From: Mariniflexile gromovii
GTDB lineage: Bacteria; Bacteroidota; Bacteroidia; Flavobacteriales; Flavobacteriaceae
DNA: 64,000 nucleotides
NCBI RefSeq assembly: GCF_017814435.1
Contig: NZ_JAGJCB010000004.1
Location: forward strand, 124,001-188,000
Reading direction: 5' to 3'
Part shown: in pieces, positions 56,441 to 64,000 of the stretch
Layout: each line of letters opens with the position of its first letter
How positions within the stretch are numbered: position 1 is the stretch's first letter
Notes under the pieces: generated by a model
Databases searched by the model: none
The model's input: only the letters and a program-made list of their open reading frames with translations
What the model was told of the DNA's origin: nothing
Translations under genes and position numbers: made by a program

Positions 56441-56477
56441 ACCGACGAAATGCATACCAATCATGCATTTCGTCGGT
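56441..56477. terminator. 15-bp perfect hairpin after the dienelactone hydrolase gene
   Basis: ACCGACGAAATGCAT at 56441-56455 with its exact reverse complement at 56463-56477 and a seven-base loop. No T run follows, so it may be an end-protecting hairpin or a protein site instead of a terminator. It is one of several elements in the 462-base gene-free stretch 56297-56758. Confidence 0.45.
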
Positions 56478-56536
56478 GACTTTCATATATTTTATAAGGC
56501 TTTCTCCCACACTTGTTCGAGGATTCTTCGGGAATC

Positions 56537-56602
56537 CTTCGTAAAATAAGGGGTTTTACGAAGAAACCTCGAAGGAATGTCGAAGGAGACTCGAAGGAAA
56601 CC
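56537..56602. repeat. Inverted repeat plus three tandem 11-bp CGAAGGA units
   Basis: CTTCGTAAAA (56537-56546) pairs with TTTTACGAAG (56554-56563). Then CGAAGGA is repeated at exact 11-base spacing at 56570, 56581 and 56592, and complementary CCTTCG-type strings precede it. No gene is visible; the next one starts at 56759. Confidence 0.6.
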
Positions 56603-56758
56603 CTTAGAAAACTATTTTAATTTGTCGATGAATGGTAAATGGGGGTTTAAAAAAATTGATTTTTGTAAGAGGTTTTTTATTATATTCGTGGGATATAGAG
56701 TGGGTATGGACAATTGATTATATCCTGTTGTTAACCACAATTCAAAAAATAAACTCTA

Positions 56759-57520
56759 GTGAACATTACAAACTTAATATTGATATTATTGGTATTTACA
56801 TTTTTTAATTGTAAGCCAAAAGACAAGTTAACCCCTGAGAATTATATTGATTTAATCTACCATAAAAATGATAATAAGACTTTGAGTCATATATCTACTA
56901 ATATAATTGATAAACAAGATGATGACATTGGAGTATTTATTAAAAACCACAAACCAAGATTTGATTATTTTTTTGGTAATAAATTAGACGTTGAAACTTT
57001 AGAAATGCTATATCCTGATACCTTAAAAATAAAAAAAGAATTCATAAAACAGATTAACGAAAAACATTTCGTTTCTAATTTCTCAAAATTAGCTAACATC
57101 AAAAAACAAACTAAAGAACACTATACCATAGATGAAATTATGCAAGTAGCTTCTAGGTTTTTCGTGGTTGTAAACTCTGGGAAAACTTTTAGAATAAAAA
57201 TTTGTGCTGGTGGAAATTACTTTCAAGACTTGAATGCCATCAAAGATGTGTCTTTGATAGAAGCAATGACTTACGAAGCGATAATTAGTGCCTTTGATAA
57301 GAAAAAAAGTGAACGTCCAAAATTTATTTCTAATACTAGGACATATTTTTCAGAAGCAATAAAAAACCCAAAGAGTTTAGATAATAATGAGCTTTTAAAA
57401 TTAGCAGAAAACAGATTATATGAAATGATGGAAAAAGATGAAAGTCTAAAGTTATTCATCGATGAGTACCTTATAATAAACTCGAATAATTTGCCCTTTG
57501 AGATTAAAAAAGACAATTAG
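56759..57520 (+). CDS. Lipoprotein of unknown function paired with a thioredoxin
   Basis: 253 residues starting at GTG, with a lipobox-like FFNC (Cys18) after a hydrophobic stretch. The body is Lys/Asn/Glu-rich and mostly helical, with no motif I recognise. Its TAG stop is directly followed by the ATG of the thioredoxin gene, so the two are certainly cotranscribed and probably functionally linked. Codon use is very AT-rich. The GTG start is chosen because it precedes the signal; no ATG is close. Confidence 0.7.
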   Translation: MNITNLILILLVFTFFNCKPKDKLTPENYIDLIYHKNDNKTLSHISTNIIDKQDDDIGVFIKNHKPRFDYFFGNKLDVETLEMLYPDTLKIKKEFIKQINEKHFVSNFSKLANIKKQTKEHYTIDEIMQVASRFFVVVNSGKTFRIKICAGGNYFQDLNAIKDVSLIEAMTYEAIISAFDKKKSERPKFISNTRTYFSEAIKNPKSLDNNELLKLAENRLYEMMEKDESLKLFIDEYLIINSNNLPFEIKKDN

Positions 57521-58366
57521 ATGAAATATTTTAACTTATTGTTTTCGTGTTTTATATTTTTTGTATCATTCAAAGGGAATTCTCAAAATAAAAACACTCT
57601 AGATTCTAATAAAGTTAGTTCTTACGAAAATGATAAAAAATTATTAAATGAAAAGTTAGCATACACAAATAAAATTTGGGATAGTTTAAGCTATATTCTT
57701 AGACAAAGACCTAAAGACACGATTTATAGAAATTCCGTCAGAATACAATTCAAAGAAAACAAAGACAAACAACTTTTTGTATATCAAAATTTTATATCTG
57801 AAAACCCAAACTCTCTATTATCAGCAGAGACTTTAACTAATTTAAAATTTCTTTACGGAAAGCGGTTGACACAAAAATTATTTGAACCAATGCCTGAAAA
57901 AATCAAGAATTCGCAAGTCGGAATAGACATATCAAACTTCATTCAATTATATCAAAATCCAAAAATTAACGAAAAGTACATTGATTTTGAATTAGTAAAT
58001 CAAAATGGAGAAAAAATTAAATTGTCTGAACATCTTGGAAAATATATTTTAATAGACTTTTGGGCTTCTTGGTGTGCCCCTTGTAGAAAATCAAATATTG
58101 AATTGGTTAAAATTTATGAAACTAATAAAAATAAAGGATTAATTATAATTGGAGTTTCAATAGACGACGAAAAAAAATCTTGGACACAGGCAATTGAAAA
58201 AGATGGTTTAACTTGGATTAATGTCAGCGATTTAAAAGGAAAAGAAAATACTGCTGCAATAAAATATGGAGTGACTGGAGTTCCAACCAATTTCTTAATT
58301 AACGCAAAAGGAATTATTATAGCTAAAGACATTGATTTAGAAACTCTGAAAGAAATAATAAAATAA
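57521..58366 (+). CDS. TlpA/ResA-like thioredoxin
   Basis: 281 residues with a signal peptide (about 1-21), an unrecognised helical region of about 120 residues, then a thioredoxin fold from about 150: FELVNQNGEKIKLSEHLGKY, FWASWCAPCRKS with the redox pair Cys185 and Cys188, and cis-proline GVPTNFL. It acts in the periplasm, likely reducing disulphides or assisting cytochrome maturation. Directly joined to the lipoprotein at 56759. A hairpin terminator lies at 58499-58529. Confidence 0.9.
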   Translation: MKYFNLLFSCFIFFVSFKGNSQNKNTLDSNKVSSYENDKKLLNEKLAYTNKIWDSLSYILRQRPKDTIYRNSVRIQFKENKDKQLFVYQNFISENPNSLLSAETLTNLKFLYGKRLTQKLFEPMPEKIKNSQVGIDISNFIQLYQNPKINEKYIDFELVNQNGEKIKLSEHLGKYILIDFWASWCAPCRKSNIELVKIYETNKNKGLIIIGVSIDDEKKSWTQAIEKDGLTWINVSDLKGKENTAAIKYGVTGVPTNFLINAKGIIIAKDIDLETLKEIIK

Positions 58367-58433
58367 ATAAAAAATGTGGGTAACAATGAACTGAGCTAAA
58401 AAACTAATCTTTTTAGGACTAGACAATTCTTAT

Positions 58434-58468
58434 CCCCCCCCTGCAAGCGCAAGCATCCCGCTCGTGCC
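58434..58468. repeat. GC-rich island in an AT-rich gap
   Basis: A C run followed by CTGCAAGCGCAAGCATCCCG and CTCGTGCC. It differs sharply from its surroundings. I recall similar strings as remnants of dispersed repeats in flavobacteria, but cannot assign a family. Confidence 0.35.
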
Positions 58469-58498
58469 AACAATCTCTAAGTAAACTTATATAAATAA

Positions 58499-58529
58499 AA
58501 AACCATCAAAAGTAAATTTTGATGGTTTT
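58499..58529. terminator. Bidirectional terminator
   Basis: Thirteen-base arms AAAACCATCAAAA/TTTTGATGGTTTT around GTAAA, with A and T tracts on both sides. It can end the thioredoxin transcript (plus) and the lipoprotein transcript (minus). Confidence 0.8.
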
Positions 58530-58606
58530 GTTATTAGTTAAATTATCTTTTAATTAATCAATCTTTTTTTAAGACAACTACTAAATTTTAATTCCTTAAT
58601 AATTAA

Positions 58607-59209
58607 TTAATTTGTAGGATAAGCTGAACGCATAGGTAAAGTACCATCATATTCAATTTTTAATGTTCCTGCAGTACCATAAATAGCCACATTACTATTG
58701 CTAGTAGCTGAATATGTAAGAGTAAATACCAAAGAGATTTTTCCTGTTTCTAAATTAATTGAATTAATTACCAACTCTTGAGTATCAGTGACAGCATTGT
58801 AATAAGAATCATTAAATCTAACTCTATCTCCATAATCATTTATGTAATCTCCATAATAATTGTTCAGTGTTGCTTCACCTGTATTTGAATTATAAGTAAA
58901 TTCTAATTCTGCTTCGTCATACCAAGCCGGATTATCGAAGTTATAGATGTATATTTCGTAGGTGCCATCCTCATTATCTTCAATATATTGATAATGTTTG
59001 CTAGAATAATATAAAGTAACTACATCTTTAATTGGGGTATTTGCATCATACGAATATTCATTCGTAACTTTAATAGCAGGAAATAATGTTAATGATTTAA
59101 ATTCGTCTAATTGAGACTGTAAATCAGAAATATCATCTTTCAAATTTGAAGTACAACTTGTTAAAACAAGTAAAAGGGTAAATGCGAAAAGTGGTAAAAA
59201 TTTTTTCAT
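58607..59209 (-). CDS. Lipoprotein of unknown function
   Basis: 200 residues with a good lipobox VLTSC (Cys19), a short coiled-coil-like segment (LKDDISDLQSQLDEF at about 23-37), and a long beta-rich region dominated by Tyr, Asp and Asn. No family recognised. It has an ideal promoter 30-60 bases upstream and a shared TTTTCGTCGA box further up, so expression may be regulated. Confidence 0.75.
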   Translation of the reverse strand: MKKFLPLFAFTLLLVLTSCTSNLKDDISDLQSQLDEFKSLTLFPAIKVTNEYSYDANTPIKDVVTLYYSSKHYQYIEDNEDGTYEIYIYNFDNPAWYDEAELEFTYNSNTGEATLNNYYGDYINDYGDRVRFNDSYYNAVTDTQELVINSINLETGKISLVFTLTYSATSNSNVAIYGTAGTLKIEYDGTLPMRSAYPTN

Positions 59210-59237
59210 AAGTTAAGTATTATTTTAAAGTTAGCGG

Positions 59238-59268
59238 CAAACATAAAATTTTTCACACAACCACCAAA
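59238..59268 (-). promoter_or_regulatory. Promoter of the 58607-59209 lipoprotein
   Basis: On minus: TTTG (59268-59265), exactly 19 bases, TATGTTTG (59245-59238). This is a full consensus match, with the expected transcript start about 20 bases before the ATG. Confidence 0.7.
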
Positions 59269-59308
59269 GGAAAAAACAATATTTATGCTTTTTGACTTGT
59301 TTTAATGC

Positions 59309-59327
59309 TTTTCGTCGATATTATTAA
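59309..59327 (-). promoter_or_regulatory. TTTTCGTCGA motif upstream of the lipoprotein promoter
   Basis: TTTTCGTCGATATTATTAA, 17 of 19 bases shared with 52839-52857 upstream of the FIST gene. It lies about 40 bases before the -33 element, an activator-like position. The remainder of the 376-base gap 59210-59585 shows only the repeat at 59437 and the hairpin at 59563. Confidence 0.3.
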
Positions 59328-59436
59328 GCTCATATTACCAACCTAATTTACCGCTAATTCTACAATTAGGGCAACACCAAATTATATTCACATTCATGAA
59401 ATAAAATGAAAAACAAACAATAAACTATTGATATTA

Positions 59437-59450
59437 ATAAACGGCATCAT
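59437..59450 (+). repeat. 14-bp direct repeat, copy 2
   Basis: ATAAACGGCATCAT, identical to 56383-56396 and in the same orientation. Confidence 0.3.
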
Positions 59451-59562
59451 CGAAGAAAATTCACGCTAACATTTAAATCATAATATAATATGATTGAAAC
59501 CTTAGCTACAGCTTAACCCCACTTAACACAACCAAATTATCATTGATAATTACGACATATAG

Positions 59563-59582
59563 ATTCCTGCTTTCGCAGGAAT
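59563..59582 (-). repeat. Small hairpin repeat with GAAA tetraloop, copy 2
   Basis: Arms ATTCCTGC/GCAGGAAT around a loop reading GAAA on minus, four bases after the mpl stop. Identical to 11528-11547 including the AG on its plus-strand left side. Confidence 0.6.
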
Positions 59583-59585
59583 GAA

Positions 59586-60941
59586 CTACCCAATCAAGCC
59601 TTTAACTTCGTTAAAATCCAACCCACCATAATTACCCGAACTCATTAAAAGCAACGCTTTGTTATCAAAATTTTGCGAGAACAGGAAGTTTTTAAAATCA
59701 TCTGGATTGGTGTAAATAATAAGGTCTTCACGTTCAAAAGCGGTGGCTATTTGCTCGTGGGTTACTTCTTTAAGTTTTTTAATTTCTACGGCGTGTGGCG
59801 AGTAAAACACAACGGCTACATCGGCAGCATCCAACGCGCCTTTGTATTCTTTTAAAAATTCAGCATTTAAACTGCTATACGTATGCAGTTCTAAGCAAGC
59901 TACAACCGTTCTATTAGGGTACTGTTCTTTTACAGCTTTGGTCGTGGCTTCTACTTTACTTGGCGAATGTGCAAAATCTTTATAAGCAACACTGGTTTTG
60001 CTTTCGGCTATTTTTTCTAGGCGTTTGCTGGCGCCTTTAAAAGTGGCAATAGCTTCGTAAAAGTCGTCTTCATCAACGCCCATGTGTTGGCAAATCCATT
60101 TAGCACCTGCTAAGTTGTTTAGGTTGTGTTTACCAAATACTTCTATGGGTAATGGGCCTTCGGGGGTTTCCAATAGGGTTTCGCCATCTTCAACAATATA
60201 TTCAGGCGTGTGGTATGGCAACTTACGGATGGTATTTGCTGAAGCTTCTACAACACGTTTTACCTCGGGGTCTTCTTCGTTATAGGTTATGCTTCCACCA
60301 CTAACAATGGAGTCTACAAAAATGCGGAACTGCTCTACGTAATTATCATAAGTTGGGAATACATTGATATGGTCCCAAGCAATACCGCTTAACAGGGCAA
60401 TATTGGGTTTGTATAAATGGAATTTTGGACGTCTATCAATAGGGGAACTTAAATACTCATCGCCTTCTAACACCATGAAATCGTTGGTTTCGGTGAGTTT
60501 TACCATCACATCGAACCCTTCCAATTGGGCACCAACCATATAATCAACATCCCTATTGTGGTAATGCATCACGTGTAAAATCATGGACGTAATGGTGGTT
60601 TTACCATGGCTTCCGCCAATAACCACACGGGTTTTATTTTTAGATTGTTCGTACAAAAACTCGGGATAGCTATAAATTTTGAGGCCTAATTCTTGAGCCT
60701 TTAACAACTCGGGGTTGTCTGCTTTTGCGTGCATCCCCAATACAACGGCATCGATATTTGCATTTATTTTTTCGGGAAACCAACCGTAGGTTTCGGGCAG
60801 TAGGCCTTTTGCTTGTAAACGGGATTTTGAGGGTTCGAAAATCTCATCATCACTTCCTGTTACTTGGTATCCTTTGTTGTGTAATGCCAAAGCTAAATTA
60901 TGCATGGCAGAGCCACCTATAGCTATAAAATGTACGTTCAT
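59586..60941 (-). CDS. mpl: UDP-MurNAc:tripeptide ligase Mpl (peptidoglycan recycling)
   Basis: Reattaches recycled L-Ala-D-Glu-meso-DAP peptide to UDP-MurNAc in the cytoplasm. The 451 residues follow the Mur ligase plan: Rossmann start HFIAIGGSAMHNLALAL, ATP loop GGSHGKTT at 109-116, central domain with DEYLSSPIDRRPKFHLYKPNIA (read in parts), and C-terminal FAHSPSKVEATTKAV. IAIGGSAMHNLA is the Mpl form, not MurC's IGIGGIGMSG. ATG at 60941. Confidence 0.93.
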   Translation of the reverse strand: MNVHFIAIGGSAMHNLALALHNKGYQVTGSDDEIFEPSKSRLQAKGLLPETYGWFPEKINANIDAVVLGMHAKADNPELLKAQELGLKIYSYPEFLYEQSKNKTRVVIGGSHGKTTITSMILHVMHYHNRDVDYMVGAQLEGFDVMVKLTETNDFMVLEGDEYLSSPIDRRPKFHLYKPNIALLSGIAWDHINVFPTYDNYVEQFRIFVDSIVSGGSITYNEEDPEVKRVVEASANTIRKLPYHTPEYIVEDGETLLETPEGPLPIEVFGKHNLNNLAGAKWICQHMGVDEDDFYEAIATFKGASKRLEKIAESKTSVAYKDFAHSPSKVEATTKAVKEQYPNRTVVACLELHTYSSLNAEFLKEYKGALDAADVAVVFYSPHAVEIKKLKEVTHEQIATAFEREDLIIYTNPDDFKNFLFSQNFDNKALLLMSSGNYGGLDFNEVKGLIG

Positions 60942-61055
60942 TAATTAAGTATTAAAGTTGCTAAGTTACAAAGTTTCAAAGTTAAAAAGACTCTAATTTG
61001 TAAAGTAGTTGCTGTTAAGCGTAAACTGGGACTGGGACTGAAAACTCTAACTATT

Positions 61056-62009
61056 TTAAAGTTTCATAATCCGTTGCTTTTCGTCTTTAAAATGCTTTGT
61101 TTTTGGCGATTCGGCAAGTGCTAAATCGATGTACTTTAAAGCGGCTTGTTTGTTCTTTTTGTGGGCATAGATTTGCGACAAGCGGTAGTGTGCCCAGGCT
61201 TTGGGAACGCCGTCTTCTGGCGAATAGTTTTTTAAGTAGGTTTGCAAACATTGTACGCCTTTTTGCAACTCGATGTTATACTCGGCCGCTATTTTGCCCA
61301 TTTCATAATCGAGTGTATTACGCTTATGCTTTTCTTTGGCTACTTCTAAATTGGCCAAGGCTTTTTCGGGTTGCTTTTGCTTTTCATAAAACGTGGTTAA
61401 CTTGTTGTAACACCACAGTGAGCCCCCTACGTTAATGGCCAACTTATAATATTTTTCGGCAAGTTCGGGCTCGTCATCGCTTTCAAAAATATAGCCTTTT
61501 GCCAGATAGCCATCTACTTTTGAGAGTTGCTCCAATTGATAGGCATATTTTAATGCCTTGTTTTTACTGCCGCCTAAAACACCAGGTAATTTCATATAAT
61601 ATTCTACCAAGGCCCAACGCACATTTACATGTTTGGGGTCTAATTTGGCTGCTGTAAGAAATGAATCTTCAATATCCCCAATCATCCCTAAAGCGGTTAG
61701 CTTGCTTACAGACAAGGCTTTCATGCCCATAGCACCACCGTATTTATAATGGTATTCGGCACTATTGGGGTTATGGCTTACTAACTTTTTGTAATTTTCA
61801 ATGGCTTCGTCCCATTTTTCTTGATGTCCATAAGTATCGCCCAAAAGTTCGATGGCTTTTAAATTGTCGGGGTGTTTTTCTAAGTAAACGGTAAGTTGAA
61901 GCTCTGCCTTATCAAACTGTTTGCGTTTAATTAAATCTTCAAAATTATTTAATTGAGTTTGACCAAACGCTACTAACGGGAAAAGCAATAAATAAATAAT
62001 TCTTCTCAT
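61056..62009 (-). CDS. Exported TPR-repeat protein
   Basis: 317 residues from the ATG at 62009, which starts a proper signal peptide MRRIIYLLLFPLVAFGQ; a longer frame from 62069 would bury it. TPR units include LEKHPDNLKAIELLGDTYGHQEKWDEAIENY, read in parts, NPNSAEYHYKYGGAMG, and three further helix pairs up to the C-terminus (YRLSQIYAHKKNKQAALKYIDLAL in parts). Proteins like this are common in Flavobacteriaceae; the binding partner is unknown. It is divergent from the alpha-2-macroglobulin gene. Confidence 0.88.
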   Translation of the reverse strand: MRRIIYLLLFPLVAFGQTQLNNFEDLIKRKQFDKAELQLTVYLEKHPDNLKAIELLGDTYGHQEKWDEAIENYKKLVSHNPNSAEYHYKYGGAMGMKALSVSKLTALGMIGDIEDSFLTAAKLDPKHVNVRWALVEYYMKLPGVLGGSKNKALKYAYQLEQLSKVDGYLAKGYIFESDDEPELAEKYYKLAINVGGSLWCYNKLTTFYEKQKQPEKALANLEVAKEKHKRNTLDYEMGKIAAEYNIELQKGVQCLQTYLKNYSPEDGVPKAWAHYRLSQIYAHKKNKQAALKYIDLALAESPKTKHFKDEKQRIMKL

Positions 62010-62237
62010 AACATGTAATTTGTTAACAAATATCAATACGCCTGTTTGACTAAAAATAACTAATTTCACTCAATCAAAACCACTATTCGCTCATTTATTG
62101 TTTTTTGGAATAGCTTTTGAATGTAATTTGGTTGAAAAATAAAACAAATGAAACGAGCCTGTTCAAAATTTCATCTTTTTCAAGGATTATTAATAGCGAA
62201 CAGCATTTGACCTTTAAAAAACAATAAATATAAGCAA

Positions 62238-64000
62238 ATGAAACAATCGGTAATTTTTTTAACAATTATTTTGCTTTCAAGCCTTGTTAATAGCCAGAAC
62301 AGCAACTATGACGCCCTTTGGAAACAAGTTGAAAAACATGAACATGAAGGTTTGCATAAGTCGGCTTTAAAAGTTGTAGAACAAATTTCTTTGCTTGCAG
62401 TTAAAGATAAAAACGAACCTCAGCTTATAAAAACCATGTTCTTTAAAAGCAAGTTTGCTTTGGTATTGGAAGAAGATGCGCAATTAAAAATTATAAACGA
62501 TTTTAATAAACAGATTGAACTTAGCAACTTCCCAACAAAGAACATTCTGGAAAGCATTTTGGCTAATTTGTATTGGCAATATTTTAGCCAAAACAGATGG
62601 CAATTTTATAACCGCACGAAAACCTCTGAGAAAGTAGATACCAAAGATTTTAGAACTTGGGATTTACAAACCTTGTTTGATGAAATCCATTTGCATTACC
62701 AACATTCGTTACAGAATGGCGCTAAACTTCAATTAGAACCTTTAAGCAAGTATGATGCTATTTTAAACCTTCAAAAAGATTCGAAAATTTATAGACCTAC
62801 CCTATTCGACTTTTTAAGCCATGAAGCACTAGATTTTTACAAAACCAACGAAACCCATATTACCAAACCTGCTTATAAATTTGAAATTGATAATGTTGAT
62901 TATTTAAAGGATGCATCAACGTTTTCTAAGTTGAACATCACCTCCAAAGATTCCACATCTTTACAACTAAATGCTTTAAAAATATATCAAGATTTAATTA
63001 AGTTTCATATACCAGATAAGGAACCTTTTGCTTTAGCCGATGTTAATATTGAACGCTTAAAATTTGTAAACCAACATGGAACCTTTAGCGACAAAGAAAC
63101 CTTGCTTTTAAATGCTTTAAAAACGGAAAGCGGCAAACTAAAAGCGCATGAAGTTTCTGGTTTATATGATTTTGAAATAGCTTCCATTTACTACCAACAA
63201 AGCAACCAATACACTCCAAAAAATAACGAAGAATACCGTTGGAAAGCAAAAGATGCGATGGGTATTTGTAATTCTGTTATTAAACAATTTCCAAAAAGTA
63301 AAGCTGCTGAAAAATGTGAAGATTTAAAAGCCGAAATTCTAAAGCAAACCCTTCAAATTACTACCGAAAACATATTGCCAATTCAGCAAAACGCACGCCT
63401 TTTGGTTAGATACAAAAACTTGGATGCACTTCAGTTTAAAATCTATCCTATTTCTCAAAATCAGTTAAAAAAACTAAAGGAAACTTATAGAAAAGAAGAG
63501 CAATTGGCATTTATAAAAAAACTAAATGCGAGCGAGCAATGGGATAGTAATTTGCGTAATGAAAACGACTACCAAACCCATAGCACCGAAGTTTTAATAC
63601 CAAAATTAAACAACGGAACTTATGTGGTTTTTGCTTCGATTAAAGATGACGATGACACTTTTGCGTTTAGCACCATACAAGTTACTGATTTAACTTTGGT
63701 GGAGAGTGAAAGCGAAACCCACAAAACCTTTCAAGTTATTGACAGGAATAATGGAAAACCTATTGAAAACGCCAAGGTAGAATTAACCTATTATGAAAAC
63801 AACGACAGAAAACCAACCATTGAAAACTTTATTACAAATAATTTAGGTGAAGTAAAAATTGAAAAAGAGAGCAACCGTTACAGAAATATAGCAGCAAAAA
63901 TTAGTCATACAAACGATACTGCTTATTTTGGCGATTACTATATAAGCCAATATTACAACCAAACAAAAGAAGATACCGAATATAAAGGATTTATATTCAC
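62238..64000 (+). CDS. Alpha-2-macroglobulin-family protein, 3' end outside window
   Basis: An open frame of 587 codons running off the window. Signal peptide MKQSVIFLTIILLSSLVNSQ, then YDALWKQVEKHE, a helical N-terminal part, and from about residue 370 beta-rich MG-type domains (NARLLVRYKNLDALQFKIY, in parts; NGTYVVFASIKDDD; TFQVIDRNNGKPIENAKVEL, in parts). This is the layout of very long (about 2000-residue) Bacteroidota macroglobulin-like proteins, thought to trap proteases in the cell envelope. The thioester or catalytic region cannot be seen. Confidence 0.88.
   Translation, partial: MKQSVIFLTIILLSSLVNSQNSNYDALWKQVEKHEHEGLHKSALKVVEQISLLAVKDKNEPQLIKTMFFKSKFALVLEEDAQLKIINDFNKQIELSNFPTKNILESILANLYWQYFSQNRWQFYNRTKTSEKVDTKDFRTWDLQTLFDEIHLHYQHSLQNGAKLQLEPLSKYDAILNLQKDSKIYRPTLFDFLSHEALDFYKTNETHITKPAYKFEIDNVDYLKDASTFSKLNITSKDSTSLQLNALKIYQDLIKFHIPDKEPFALADVNIERLKFVNQHGTFSDKETLLLNALKTESGKLKAHEVSGLYDFEIASIYYQQSNQYTPKNNEEYRWKAKDAMGICNSVIKQFPKSKAAEKCEDLKAEILKQTLQITTENILPIQQNARLLVRYKNLDALQFKIYPISQNQLKKLKETYRKEEQLAFIKKLNASEQWDSNLRNENDYQTHSTEVLIPKLNNGTYVVFASIKDDDDTFAFSTIQVTDLTLVESESETHKTFQVIDRNNGKPIENAKVELTYYENNDRKPTIENFITNNLGEVKIEKESNRYRNIAAKISHTNDTAYFGDYYISQYYNQTKEDTEYKGFIF

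Noticed and set aside
56570-56602. Possible CRISPR-like array (CGAAGGA units)
   Set aside because: The period is 11 bases with four-base variable parts and only three units; no cas genes are present.
62018-62031. ATTTGTTAACAAAT palindrome as an operator for the TPR and macroglobulin genes
   Set aside because: A 14-base AT-rich palindrome is expected by chance; no second copy was found near related genes.

Overview
The window is a low-GC chromosome segment from a member of the Bacteroidota, almost certainly family Flavobacteriaceae. The evidence is a SusC/SusD pair, a fused str-S10-spc-alpha ribosomal cluster with rpsJ joined to fusA and no adk or map, a short FtsH/RsfS/CdsA/Psd/acyl-CoA-binding neighbourhood, promoters of the TTTG-N19-TAnnTTTG type, and few Shine-Dalgarno sequences. 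The genus cannot be fixed from this alone. No tRNA, rRNA, integrase, transposase or CRISPR array was recognised.

Layout. 1-5254: a partial birA, then a plus-strand run rsfS-ftsH, LUD-domain protein-cdsA-psd-acyl-CoA-binding protein (membrane quality control and phosphatidylethanolamine synthesis). 5353-7137: argS on minus. 7138-7586: a gene-free stretch that carries a promoter, inverted repeats and a terminator, and may encode a small RNA. 7587-12462: a TPR histidine kinase and two guanidine-modifying enzymes (CtlX and a DDAH-like protein) around a DUF2199 gene broken by one stop codon. 12531-16717: gltA, eno, carA. 16787-17539: an unknown secreted protein lying between twin terminators. 17618-35150: 32 translation/transcription/secretion genes on minus, from rpsL to rplQ, read from one strong promoter and punctuated by an attenuator-like hairpin before rplC and a terminator/promoter before rpsD.

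35329-42943: a small Omp85-type outer-membrane protein and a SusC-SusD-lipoprotein-lipoprotein uptake operon without any degradative enzyme. 43012-49873: rlmB, rhomboid protease, rarA, a secreted coiled-coil protein, a YjjG-type HAD phosphatase, a deacetylase-fold protein that has lost most of its catalytic residues, and radC. 49945-52808: a FIST sensor overlapping a hybrid histidine kinase. 53003-56296: PaiB-like protein, two tandem secreted esterase paralogues and a dienelactone-hydrolase-like protein. 56759-59209: lipoprotein plus thioredoxin pair and another lipoprotein. 59586-64000: mpl, a TPR protein and the start of an alpha-2-macroglobulin gene.

The least explained features are non-coding: a candidate ~200-nt RNA at 7283-7488; a three-copy REP-like element whose terminal stem shows a compensatory change; several long perfect palindromes; and the twin-terminator insertion beside rplQ. 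No dramatic new system is evident; most of the window is conserved housekeeping sequence.
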